Positions 17,075 to 24,217 of a stretch of DNA of 64,000 bases are shown here, piece by piece. The DNA is from Bailinhaonella thermotolerans (GTDB lineage: Bacteria; Actinomycetota; Actinomycetes; Streptosporangiales; Streptosporangiaceae). Below the pieces are notes generated by a model. That model worked only from the letters and a program-made list of their open reading frames with translations. It was not told the DNA's origin and ran no database searches. The stretch is from assembly GCF_003594875.1 (NCBI RefSeq), contig NZ_QZEY01000016.1, forward strand, positions 62,001-126,000, read 5' to 3'. A program made the translations under genes and the position numbers. How positions within the stretch are numbered: position 1 is the first letter of the stretch; every line of letters begins with the position of its first letter.

Positions 17075-18361
17075 CTAGGCGGGGGTGTCCGTGGGGGAGG
17101 GGGTGGTGGTGGCCAGGGCCTCGCCGAGGGTTTTGACGTCGGGGTGGGCGGGCCAGTGGCGGTGGAGGCGGGCGTGGAGGGCGCGGAGGCCGTTGAGGAG
17201 TTCGGGGGAGGCGGTCGCGGTGCCCACGCGGGCGGAGTCGAGGGCGTAGGCGCAGGCGGCGTCGCGTTCGCCGAGGCGGGCGTAGGAGTCGGCGAGGCGG
17301 CAGGTGTAGAAGGCGATCCACTCCGAGGCGCGGACCTCCGGCGGCATCTGGGCGAGGCCGACGGACAGGGACGCGGCGGCCCGGTCGTGACGGCCGAGGA
17401 GGCGGTAGGCGAGGCCGCGCTGCATCACGAGGTAGTCGGGGTTGAAGAAGTAGATCCAGGCGGGTTCTTCCTCGGGGTCGGCGGCCGCCCGGGCGACCAG
17501 GTCGGCCGCTTCGTCGAGCTTGCGTTCGACGGCTTCGGCGTCGCCCGCCATGGCGTGCCCGCGCGCCTCCTGCTGCGCGGCGAGAGCGAGCACTCCGGGC
17601 GTGATCCCGCGTCCTCGCTGGGCGGCCTCTGCCAGTCCCGCCGCCGCGCCGGCCTCGCCCGCGATCCACGCGAGGTGGGCCTTCATGTTCAGCGCGGTCG
17701 AGATCATGTTCCTGTCGCCGACCTCGGTCGCCCAGGTCAGCGCCCTGTCGTAGAGCCGTGACGCCTCCCGGGGCCGCCCCGAGTTCGCGTGCAGCCACCC
17801 CGAGAACTGCGCCCATTGCGCCGCCACCGAGAGCACGCGGTGCCGTACGGCCCCACGGGCCTCGCGCGCGAGCAGCTCGACCACCGAGAGCTGCGCCAGC
17901 ACCGGCCGGACCAGCGGCCCCGACCCCACGATGTCCTCGGTGAGCCGCTGTCCCCGCAGGACGACTTCGAGCGCCTCCACGCTCCGCCCATCGGCTCGCG
18001 AGGGCCGCCGCGCGACGGCCACGAGCCGCTCCTCGTCGTCGGGCGTGAACCGTTCCCCTCCCACGCTCTCCCCGGACCCGGGTTCCCACGGCGACTCCTG
18101 CGGGCCCGCCCGCTTCACCGCGCGGCTCACCTCGACCGCCGCTTTCAGCTCCTCCACCGGGAGGCGCAGCGCGGTGGCCAGGGCGGGGAGCCAGGTTCTG
18201 GGGAGGCGGTCGCCGCGTTCCCAGCGGGAGATCTCGTGCCGGGTGAGGGTCGGCGGATCCAGGGCGGCGATCTCGTTGAGCAGCTCGGCCAGCCGGGCCT
18301 GCGAGTGCCCGAGTTCCTGGCGTCGCAGGGCGATCAGGCGTCCGATCGGCTCGCTGCGCAT
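17075..18361 (-). CDS. XRE-family regulator with TPR-like C-terminus, copy B
   Basis: A 428-residue protein starting at ATG 18361, on the same strand as and upstream of copy A. Its helix-turn-helix region is the same as in copy A, including W-E-R-G-D-R-L-P-R-T-W. It also has the helical W-A-Q-F-S-G-W-L segment and the shared C-terminal 'LHARLHRHWPAHPDV' block. The central 300 residues are clearly diverged from copy A. It is divergent from the small ORF at 18496. The near-identical ends with a diverged middle suggest either a recent exchange between copies or selection on the ends. Confidence 0.88.
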   Translation of the reverse strand: MRSEPIGRLIALRRQELGHSQARLAELLNEIAALDPPTLTRHEISRWERGDRLPRTWLPALATALRLPVEELKAAVEVSRAVKRAGPQESPWEPGSGESVGGERFTPDDEERLVAVARRPSRADGRSVEALEVVLRGQRLTEDIVGSGPLVRPVLAQLSVVELLAREARGAVRHRVLSVAAQWAQFSGWLHANSGRPREASRLYDRALTWATEVGDRNMISTALNMKAHLAWIAGEAGAAAGLAEAAQRGRGITPGVLALAAQQEARGHAMAGDAEAVERKLDEAADLVARAAADPEEEPAWIYFFNPDYLVMQRGLAYRLLGRHDRAAASLSVGLAQMPPEVRASEWIAFYTCRLADSYARLGERDAACAYALDSARVGTATASPELLNGLRALHARLHRHWPAHPDVKTLGEALATTTPSPTDTPA

Positions 18362-18420
18362 GCGTCCTCCCTGGGGTCGGAGGCGGCGGGGCCCCGGGTG
18401 CCCGTCGCCGGGCACCCCCT

Positions 18421-18445
18421 CGCGGGCACCTCCCATCATGCCTCC
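18421..18445 (-). promoter_or_regulatory. Conserved upstream element of XRE copy B
   Basis: Matches 16847-16871 at 24 of 25 positions and lies at the same 60-bp distance from the start codon. It lies in the spacer shared with the divergent 18496 gene. Confidence 0.45.
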
Positions 18446-18495
18446 GCGGGCGTTGACTGAGCGGGCGGTCAGCGAGAGAACACGGGAGGTAACCG

Positions 18496-18852
18496 GTGGA
18501 GAAGAGCGGGCAGGACGCGCGGTGGCTGGAGCGGCTGGGCCGGGAGCTGGACGCGATGGGGTTCGCGGCGCACGTGGTACGGCGTGAGCGCGGCGCCTTC
18601 CTGCGGGTCGTCAGCGTCGAGGTGCCGTCGCTCGCGGAGAACGTCCGGGCGCGGGCGGGGTCGTACTGGTGGAGCTGGTCGGAGCCGATCGGGCCGGTGG
18701 CGGAGGTGCGGGCGGCGGCCGAGCGGATCGCCTACGTGCTCACGCCCAGCGCGGAGGCGTTCCGGGGCGCCGGGGCGTTCCGGGCCTCCGGGGGGCCCGC
18801 GAGCCGCGCGGAGTTCAGAAGTAGCGCGGAGTTCAGAAGTAGCGCGGGGTGA
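18496..18852 (+). CDS. Small hypothetical protein divergent from XRE copy B
   Basis: 118 residues from GTG 18496, with GGGAGGT six bases upstream. The body reads as one small alpha/beta domain ('LERLGRELDAMGFAAHVV', then V-S-V-E-V-P-S and S-Y-W-W-S-W-S-E-P-I-G-P). No signal peptide or membrane segment. I do not recognise a named family, but short W-S-W-containing ORFs next to XRE regulators are common in actinomycetes, sometimes as a regulator-target pair. The C-terminus (R-A-E-F-R-S-S twice) is encoded by an 18-bp tandem repeat and overlaps the end of the convergent hydrolase by 20 bp. Confidence 0.7.
   Translation: MEKSGQDARWLERLGRELDAMGFAAHVVRRERGAFLRVVSVEVPSLAENVRARAGSYWWSWSEPIGPVAEVRAAAERIAYVLTPSAEAFRGAGAFRASGGPASRAEFRSSAEFRSSAG
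18806..18847. repeat. 18-bp tandem duplication spanning the second hydrolase's stop codon
   Basis: Units 18806-18823 and 18824-18841 are identical, followed by a 6-bp partial third. The hydrolase TGA (minus, 18833-18835) lies in the second unit. On the plus strand the array extends the C-terminus of the 18496 gene in frame. Confidence 0.9.
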
Positions 18853-20143
18853 GGTCGGTGCCGGGCCAGGTCCTGATCGCTCCGGCGGTGTCGCGGAGGG
18901 CGAGGCCGATGTCGTAGTCGGCCTCGCCCTCCGCCTCGGAGCGGTTGAAGAAGGCGGCGTAGGCGACCCCGTCGTGCCGGCGGTAGAGGTGGGTGTACGC
19001 GCCGGCGAGGCCGCCCTCGTGCCAGGCGTCGAGGCCGCCTTCCGCCTCGCGGACGAACCAGCCCTTGCCGTACCACCAGCCGTCCTCCTGCGGGCCGGGC
19101 TCGGGCTTGGCGAACGCGCTCCGGATGGACCCGCGGGTCAGGAGCCCCGCCTCGGGGTCGAAGACGCGCTGGAACCTGAGCAGGTCCACGGCCGAGGCGA
19201 CCCATCCGGCGGCGGAGTCGCCCAGTTCCAGGTTGACGCCGCCGTAGGGGGCGGGCACCCGTTCGCCGGAATCGTCCAGCACCGTCGTGACCATCTCCTC
19301 CGACTCGTACGCGACCTCGCCGGGGGTGTGCTCGCGGCGCGACCGGCCGAGGCGCATGCGGGTGATCCCCAGGGGCGCGAGCAGTTCCTCCGTGACGTAG
19401 GCGGCGTACGGCCGGCCTGACGCCTTCTCGACGACACGGCCGAGGAGGAGGTAGCCGTAGTTGCCGTAGGCCGTGCGCAGCCCGGGGGTGAAGTCGAGGC
19501 GGCGTCCCGTGACGTACCGGATGACGTCCTCGCGCCCGATCGGGAGACGCCCGCCCAGGCCCAGCGCGTCGCCCAGGCGCAGGGCGTCCTCCCTGCCGAG
19601 GAAGACCGGATCGCCGGAGACGCGCATGTCCCAGCCGCCCGAGTGCTCCAGCAGCCGGCGCACCGTCACGTCCTTCAGCCGGTGGTCCATCTCGCCGCCG
19701 GGGGCGGGCCGCAGGCCGAGCAGGTCCTTGACGGGGTCGTCGAGGCGGACCTTCCCTCGCTGGGCCAGCCGCAGCACGGCGGCCGCGGTGATGTGCTTGC
19801 TCAGGCTCGCGATCCGGAACAGCGTGGTCGGCTCCACCGCCGGTCCGGCCGCCGCGCCGTACCCGCGCGCCAGCAGCAAGTGCCCCTTCCTCGCGACCGC
19901 GAGCTGACCGGCGGTGATCCCGCGCTTCGCCATGAACGTCTTCATCGCGTCGTCGAACCGCGCCAGCTCCCGGGGCGCCTCCCCGCGCGTCACGATCTCC
20001 GCCGCGGTCCGCGGCCGCGCCACCCTCGGGGTGCCGGCGTCTCCGCGCCCGGAGTCCAGGAGCTCCGGCAGCGTCTCGCAGCCCGTGGCCGCCGCCGCCC
20101 CCGCCAGCAGCAGCGCCCCCCGGATCACGTCCCTGCGCTCCAA
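18833..20143 (-). CDS. Serine hydrolase, beta-lactamase/class C PBP family, probable lipoprotein
   Basis: 436 residues from TTG 20143, chosen because a CGGGGGG Shine-Dalgarno lies upstream as in its paralogue at 3395; GTG 20164 would add seven residues. The N-terminus is E-R-R-D-V-I-R-G, then a hydrophobic stretch ending L-A-G-A-A-A-A-T-G-C22, a lipobox with a Tat-like twin Arg. Motifs are S113-L-S-K116, Y225-G-N227 and H-E-G-G in the KTG position. It is clearly paralogous to the 3395 gene across the whole length. Probably membrane-tethered and active on peptides, esters or cell-wall fragments; the substrate cannot be read. Confidence 0.88.
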   Translation of the reverse strand: MERRDVIRGALLLAGAAAATGCETLPELLDSGRGDAGTPRVARPRTAAEIVTRGEAPRELARFDDAMKTFMAKRGITAGQLAVARKGHLLLARGYGAAAGPAVEPTTLFRIASLSKHITAAAVLRLAQRGKVRLDDPVKDLLGLRPAPGGEMDHRLKDVTVRRLLEHSGGWDMRVSGDPVFLGREDALRLGDALGLGGRLPIGREDVIRYVTGRRLDFTPGLRTAYGNYGYLLLGRVVEKASGRPYAAYVTEELLAPLGITRMRLGRSRREHTPGEVAYESEEMVTTVLDDSGERVPAPYGGVNLELGDSAAGWVASAVDLLRFQRVFDPEAGLLTRGSIRSAFAKPEPGPQEDGWWYGKGWFVREAEGGLDAWHEGGLAGAYTHLYRRHDGVAYAAFFNRSEAEGEADYDIGLALRDTAGAIRTWPGTDLTPRYF

Positions 20144-20417
20144 CCCGCGACCCCCCGACGCCACCCGTCAAATGCCACAGATCGTACGCCCGAACCTCTT
20201 CGCATCCCACGCGAATCCGCTCACTTCCCTCACTCGGCTCACTCGCCCTCAGCCGCTCCCGCGAGCCGCCCTTTCCCGTTCCTCCGCGGACCCGGCCCGT
20301 CCCGCACGCGCCCGGGCCGCTCCTCCGCGCGAGCCCCGCTCGGCCATCGATGAGTCGGCGGGGAAGGGTGTGGTAGTTTGTAAATGTCGATTCGTTTACT
20401 AATGGGGAGGAGCTCCC

Positions 20418-20957
20418 GTGGAGCAGGGGTTCGCGGTTTCGGTGTTCGTCGGCACGAGTCTGGACGGGTTCATCGCGCGGGAGGCCGGGGACCTGGGCTG
20501 GCTGGTGTCGCGGGGGGACGCGGCGGGCGGGGACATGGGATACGGGGCCTTCCTCGCCGGGGTGGACACGGTGGTCATGGGGCGGGCGACGTACGAGAAG
20601 GTCCGCTCGTTCGGGGAGGCGGGGTGGCCGTATGACGGGAAGCGGGTCGCGGTGCTGAGCTCGCGGCTCGCGCCCGGTGAGGATCCTCGGGTGACCGTGT
20701 ACGCGGACTTCGACTCGATGGTGGCGGGGCTCGCCGCGGCGGGGGCCGAGAGTGTGTACGCCGACGGGGGCCAGGTGGTGCGGGCCTTCCTGCGCGCCGG
20801 GATGGTGCAGGACATGGTCATCACCACCGTGCCGGTGCTGATCGGGCAGGGGATCCCGCTGTTCGGGCCGGTCGGCCGGGACGTGCCGCTGATCCACCGG
20901 TCCACCGAGGTCATGGGCGGGGGGCTGGTGCAGTCGCGGTACTCCGTCGAGCGGTGA
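20418..20957 (+). CDS. Dihydrofolate reductase-fold family protein (RibD C-terminal-like)
   Basis: 179 residues from GTG 20418, with GGGGAGGAG ten bases upstream. It has the S-L-D-G-F-I-A start, the V-V-M-G-R-A-T-Y-E segment and a Y-A-D-G-G-Q-V-V NADPH loop, followed by I-T-T-V-P-V-L-I-G-Q-G-I-P-L-F, all typical of YyaP/YwjB-like DHFR-fold reductases. It lacks the folate-site set of true DHFR, so the substrate is unknown. Its last 47 bp overlap the end of the convergent MFS gene. A possible operator (GTAAA...TTTAC) lies about 40 bp upstream. Confidence 0.88.
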   Translation: MEQGFAVSVFVGTSLDGFIAREAGDLGWLVSRGDAAGGDMGYGAFLAGVDTVVMGRATYEKVRSFGEAGWPYDGKRVAVLSSRLAPGEDPRVTVYADFDSMVAGLAAAGAESVYADGGQVVRAFLRAGMVQDMVITTVPVLIGQGIPLFGPVGRDVPLIHRSTEVMGGGLVQSRYSVER

Positions 20958-22086
20958 GCAGGGCCGTCGCGGACAGGGCGGCGAGGATGCCGCCCGTCCA
21001 CAGCACGGCGGGCACGGACACGGCGTCGGCGACCCGCCCCCCGACCAGGGCGCCGAGCGCGATGGCCGCGTTGAAGACCGCGACGAGCAGGGCCGACGCC
21101 GCCTCGGGGCGGTCGGGGGCGGACTGGAGCAGCAGGGTCTGACCGCTCACCGAGACGCCGCCGTAGGCCAGGCCCCACACGACGACCAGGGCGATCGCGA
21201 CGGCCGGGGACCCGCCCAGCGCGGGGAGCAGCAGGGTCGCGGCCGTGACCAGGGTGATGACGGCCAGCAGGGACCGGCGTACGTCGCGGACGGCGACCGC
21301 GCCCGCCACGAAGTTCCCGGCGACGCCCGCGACGCCGTACAGCAGCAGGGTCGTGCCGATGAGGGCGGGGGCCAGCCCGGAGATCTGCTCCAGGATGGGG
21401 CGGACGTAGGTGTAGGCCGTGAAGTGGCCGGTGACCAGCAGGGCGACGAGGGAGACGCCGGCGCGCACCCCGGGGACGCGCAGGAGGGAGGCCATGTCGC
21501 GCGGGCGGAGCGGGGCCGACGGCGGGAGGGGCGGGAGCAGCAGGGCCAGGGCGGCCAGCAGCGCGAGGGCCGCGAAGCCCATCGCCGCGAACGCCGCGCG
21601 CCAGCCGGCCGCCTCGGCCAGGAAGGTGCTCGCGGGCACGCCGAGCACCGACGCGATCGCCACCCCGCTGAAGATCACCGAGGTCGCGGTCCCCGCGGAA
21701 CTCGGCCGCGCCAGCCGTACGGCGAGGCCCGCGGCCAGGGCCCAGAACCCGCCGATGACCACGCCGAGGACGACGCGGGCGGCGAGCAGCGCCGCGAACG
21801 AGGACGAGGCGGCGGAGACCAGGTTGGCGGCGGCGAGCAGGCCGGCCAGCGCGCACAGCACGAACCGGCGGTCGAGGCGGCCCGCGGCCAGCGGCACGGC
21901 GGGCGCGGCGACGGCGGCGACCAGCCCGGGCACCGTCACCAGCAGCCCGGCGGCCCCGGCGGAGATCCCCAGCTCGGCGCGGATGGGCGTGAGCAGGCCG
22001 ACCGGAAGCAGCTCGGTCGTGACGACCGAGAACGTGCCGGCCGCCACCGCCACCACGGCGGCCCAACGGGTGTTCTGCACTGTCAT
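20911..22086 (-). CDS. MFS transporter, DHA1 family
   Basis: 391 residues, about 12 membrane segments. TM1 has 'TTELLPVGLLTPIRAELG', as in AraJ/YdhP-like sugar or drug efflux carriers, and a G-R-L-D-R-R-F loop corresponds to motif A. ATG 22086 lies inside the left arm of a perfect inverted repeat shared with the divergent LysR gene, so its translation or transcription start is probably covered by the regulator. The 3' end overlaps the convergent DHFR-like gene by 47 bp. Confidence 0.9.
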   Translation of the reverse strand: MTVQNTRWAAVVAVAAGTFSVVTTELLPVGLLTPIRAELGISAGAAGLLVTVPGLVAAVAAPAVPLAAGRLDRRFVLCALAGLLAAANLVSAASSSFAALLAARVVLGVVIGGFWALAAGLAVRLARPSSAGTATSVIFSGVAIASVLGVPASTFLAEAAGWRAAFAAMGFAALALLAALALLLPPLPPSAPLRPRDMASLLRVPGVRAGVSLVALLVTGHFTAYTYVRPILEQISGLAPALIGTTLLLYGVAGVAGNFVAGAVAVRDVRRSLLAVITLVTAATLLLPALGGSPAVAIALVVVWGLAYGGVSVSGQTLLLQSAPDRPEAASALLVAVFNAAIALGALVGGRVADAVSVPAVLWTGGILAALSATALLTARRSTATAPAPRP

Positions 22087-22113
22087 GAGTCAAGACTGAG
22101 ATCACTCATGACA
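22081..22113. promoter_or_regulatory. Perfect 10-bp inverted repeat over the MFS start codon
   Basis: TGTCATGAGT (22081-22090) and ACTCATGACA (22104-22113) with a 13-nt spacer. The left arm contains the MFS start codon, so binding here would silence the exporter. Confidence 0.7.
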
Positions 22114-22143
22114 GACGAACAATGACGGAACGCCCATACTGTC

Positions 22144-22158
22144 ATTAGCGGGACTAAT
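22144..22158 (+). promoter_or_regulatory. LysR box ATTAG-N5-CTAAT
   Basis: A perfect 15-bp palindrome containing the T-N11-A LysR signature, 14 bp before the LysR start, as expected for an autoregulatory site. Confidence 0.7.
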
Positions 22159-22172
22159 CACAGGGGGTCGGG

Positions 22173-23147
22173 GTGGACCTGCGCGAGCTGGAATGCTTCC
22201 TCGTGCTGAGCGAGGAGCTGCACTTCGGGCGGACGGCGGAGCGGATGTACCTGTCGCAGGGGCGGGTCAGCCAGCTCCTCCGCTCCCTCGAACAACGGAT
22301 CGGCGCACGGCTGCTGGAGCGGTCGAGCCGGCGTGTACGGCTGACGCCGCTGGGCGAGCGGTTCCTCGCGGGGCTGCGGCCCGCGTACGACGGGTTGCGC
22401 GAGGCCGTGCGGTCGGCGCGGGACGAGGCGCGCGGCGTGGAGGGCGTGCTGCGCGTCGGCTTCCTGTCCGGGGCCTCCAACGAGGAGGTCATCGGGGCGG
22501 TGGCGGCCTACGAGGCGGAGAACCCCGGCGGCCGGGTGGAGCTGTCCGAGCTGCCGCTGTGCGACCCGTTCGGGGCGCTGCGCCGGGGCGAGGTGGACGT
22601 CGCGGTGACGCTGCTGCCGGTGGTCGAGCCCGATCTCGTCGTCGGGACGGTGTTCGCCGCGCAGCCGCAGGTCGTGGCGCTGTCCACGCGCCATCCCCTG
22701 GCGGGGCGGGAGCTCCTGAGCGCGGAGGAACTGGCCGGGTGCGCGGTGCTCGACGTGCGCGGGCCCGCCCCGGCGTACTGGCGGGAACTGCTCGCGCCCA
22801 CGGTGACCCCCGCCGGGCGGCCGATACCGCGCGGCGCGGCCGTGCAGACCCTCCAGGAGGCGCTGGCGATGGTCGCGGCCGGGCGCGGCGGGCTGATCGT
22901 CTGCTCGCCCACCACGCGCTACCACGGGCGGGACGATGTGGCGTTCGTCCCGGTCAGCGGCCTGCCCGACTCCCGGCTCGGGCTCGTCTGGCAGCGCGAC
23001 GGCGAGACCGAGCGGGTCCGCGCCTTCGCCCGCGCCGCGGCGTCCACGGCGGCGACTCCGGCGCGGTCCGCGTCCGCGAATCCGGCGGCGGCCACGACCA
23101 CGACCCCGGCGGCCACGGTCACGACTCCGGCGGCGTCCGCGGCGTGA
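22173..23147 (+). CDS. LysR-family transcriptional regulator
   Basis: 324 residues from GTG 22173. The winged helix-turn-helix is intact (residues 1-60: L-R-E-L-E-C-F-L-V-L, 'FGRTAERMYLSQGRVSQLLR'), and the substrate-binding domain follows from about residue 90. The final 40 residues are an Ala/Thr-rich low-complexity tail (A-A-T-T-T-T-P-A-A), unusual for the family. It is divergent from the MFS exporter with two dyads in the 86-bp spacer, the usual arrangement for a LysR that controls its neighbour and itself. Confidence 0.92.
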   Translation: MDLRELECFLVLSEELHFGRTAERMYLSQGRVSQLLRSLEQRIGARLLERSSRRVRLTPLGERFLAGLRPAYDGLREAVRSARDEARGVEGVLRVGFLSGASNEEVIGAVAAYEAENPGGRVELSELPLCDPFGALRRGEVDVAVTLLPVVEPDLVVGTVFAAQPQVVALSTRHPLAGRELLSAEELAGCAVLDVRGPAPAYWRELLAPTVTPAGRPIPRGAAVQTLQEALAMVAAGRGGLIVCSPTTRYHGRDDVAFVPVSGLPDSRLGLVWQRDGETERVRAFARAAASTAATPARSASANPAAATTTTPAATVTTPAASAA

Positions 23148-23234
23148 CCCCGGCGCGGTCCTGGCGGGGTCCCGGCGGGGTCACGGCGAGGTCCCGGCGA
23201 GGTCCGCCGCGACCGCCTCCGCGGCGGCCGAGGC

Positions 23235-24011
23235 TCAGGCCCCTTCCAGGTAGCGCCGCCAGGTGATCTCCCCCCGGTGCTCGCCGCCGGGTCCCCCGTC
23301 GCCGGCCAGGCCCTGGCGGAAGGCCCGCCCGAGCCGGCCGGGGACGCGCACCCGGAGCAGCGGGAGGCGGCGTCCCCGCGCCCGCGTCCACTGCCGGGCC
23401 AGCTCGTCGAGGCTCAGCTTCTCCGGCCCGCCGAAGTCCTCGACCCGGCCCGTGGGTCCCGTGCCGAGGCGCCGTTCCAGGAGAGCGGCGACGTCCCGGA
23501 CGTCCACCGGCCGCCCGCTGATCCCCGGATCGACCACGAGGACCCGCGCCCGGGCCATCGCCGCGATCGCCCGCTCCACGAACTCGTGGAACTGGGCCGC
23601 CCGCACGATCGACCAGGGCACCCCGCTCCGCCGCACGATCTCCTCGGCGCGCAGCTTGGACCGGAAGTACCCCCACGGGATCCGGTCCACCCCGATGATC
23701 GAAACGTAGACGAGGTGCCCGGCCCCCGCCTCGCGGGCCGCCGCCGCCAGCCGCCGCGTCCCGTCCAGCTCGACCCGGTCGGTGTACCCCCTCCGGTACG
23801 GCGCGGACGCCAGGTGCAGCACCGCGTCCACCCCGGACACCGCCTCCGCGACCCCCTCGCCCGTCGCCAGGTCGGCCGCCACCCATTCCACGCCGTCCGC
23901 GGACGCCCGGGCGCGCCGGCTCATCGCCCGCACCTCGTGCCCGGCCGCCGCCAGCCGCGGCGTCACCGCGCTCCCGAGCCGCCCGGTGGCCCCCGTCACC
24001 AGCACCTTCAT
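23235..24011 (-). CDS. NmrA-like NAD(P)-binding protein
   Basis: 258 residues from ATG 24011, with GAGGAGGG nine bases upstream. It starts M-K-V-L-V-T-G-A-T-G-R-L-G, the Rossmann motif of atypical SDRs, then A-V-L-H-L-A-S and a Y-V-S-I-I-G-V-D strand. The S-Y-K catalytic set is not preserved (Y-F-R-S-K is present but displaced), so it may be an NADP sensor or an epimerase-like reductase. No operon partner: the LysR gene converges on it and the M28 peptidase is 206 bp upstream. Confidence 0.85.
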   Translation of the reverse strand: MKVLVTGATGRLGSAVTPRLAAAGHEVRAMSRRARASADGVEWVAADLATGEGVAEAVSGVDAVLHLASAPYRRGYTDRVELDGTRRLAAAAREAGAGHLVYVSIIGVDRIPWGYFRSKLRAEEIVRRSGVPWSIVRAAQFHEFVERAIAAMARARVLVVDPGISGRPVDVRDVAALLERRLGTGPTGRVEDFGGPEKLSLDELARQWTRARGRRLPLLRVRVPGRLGRAFRQGLAGDGGPGGEHRGEITWRRYLEGA

Positions 24012-24217
24012 CGTCACGCCCTCCTCGTGTCCACCTGTTCCGCCCTCACGACAGGACACCCGCCCCGGACGTGACATCCCGCCCGCCGCCCCGCCCGCGC
24101 CGTACGGCCTGAGCGGCCTGAGCAGCCTGGCCGCCCCGCCCGCCGTACGGCCCGGGCGAGGTGGCGCGAGCCGTACGGCGGGCGGGGAAGACGGCGTCAG
24201 CGCCACGGGAGGCGGCG

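Noticed and set aside
15484-18364. Insertion sequence or transposon behind the XRE duplication
   Set aside because: No transposase, terminal inverted repeats or target-site duplication are visible at the copy boundaries.
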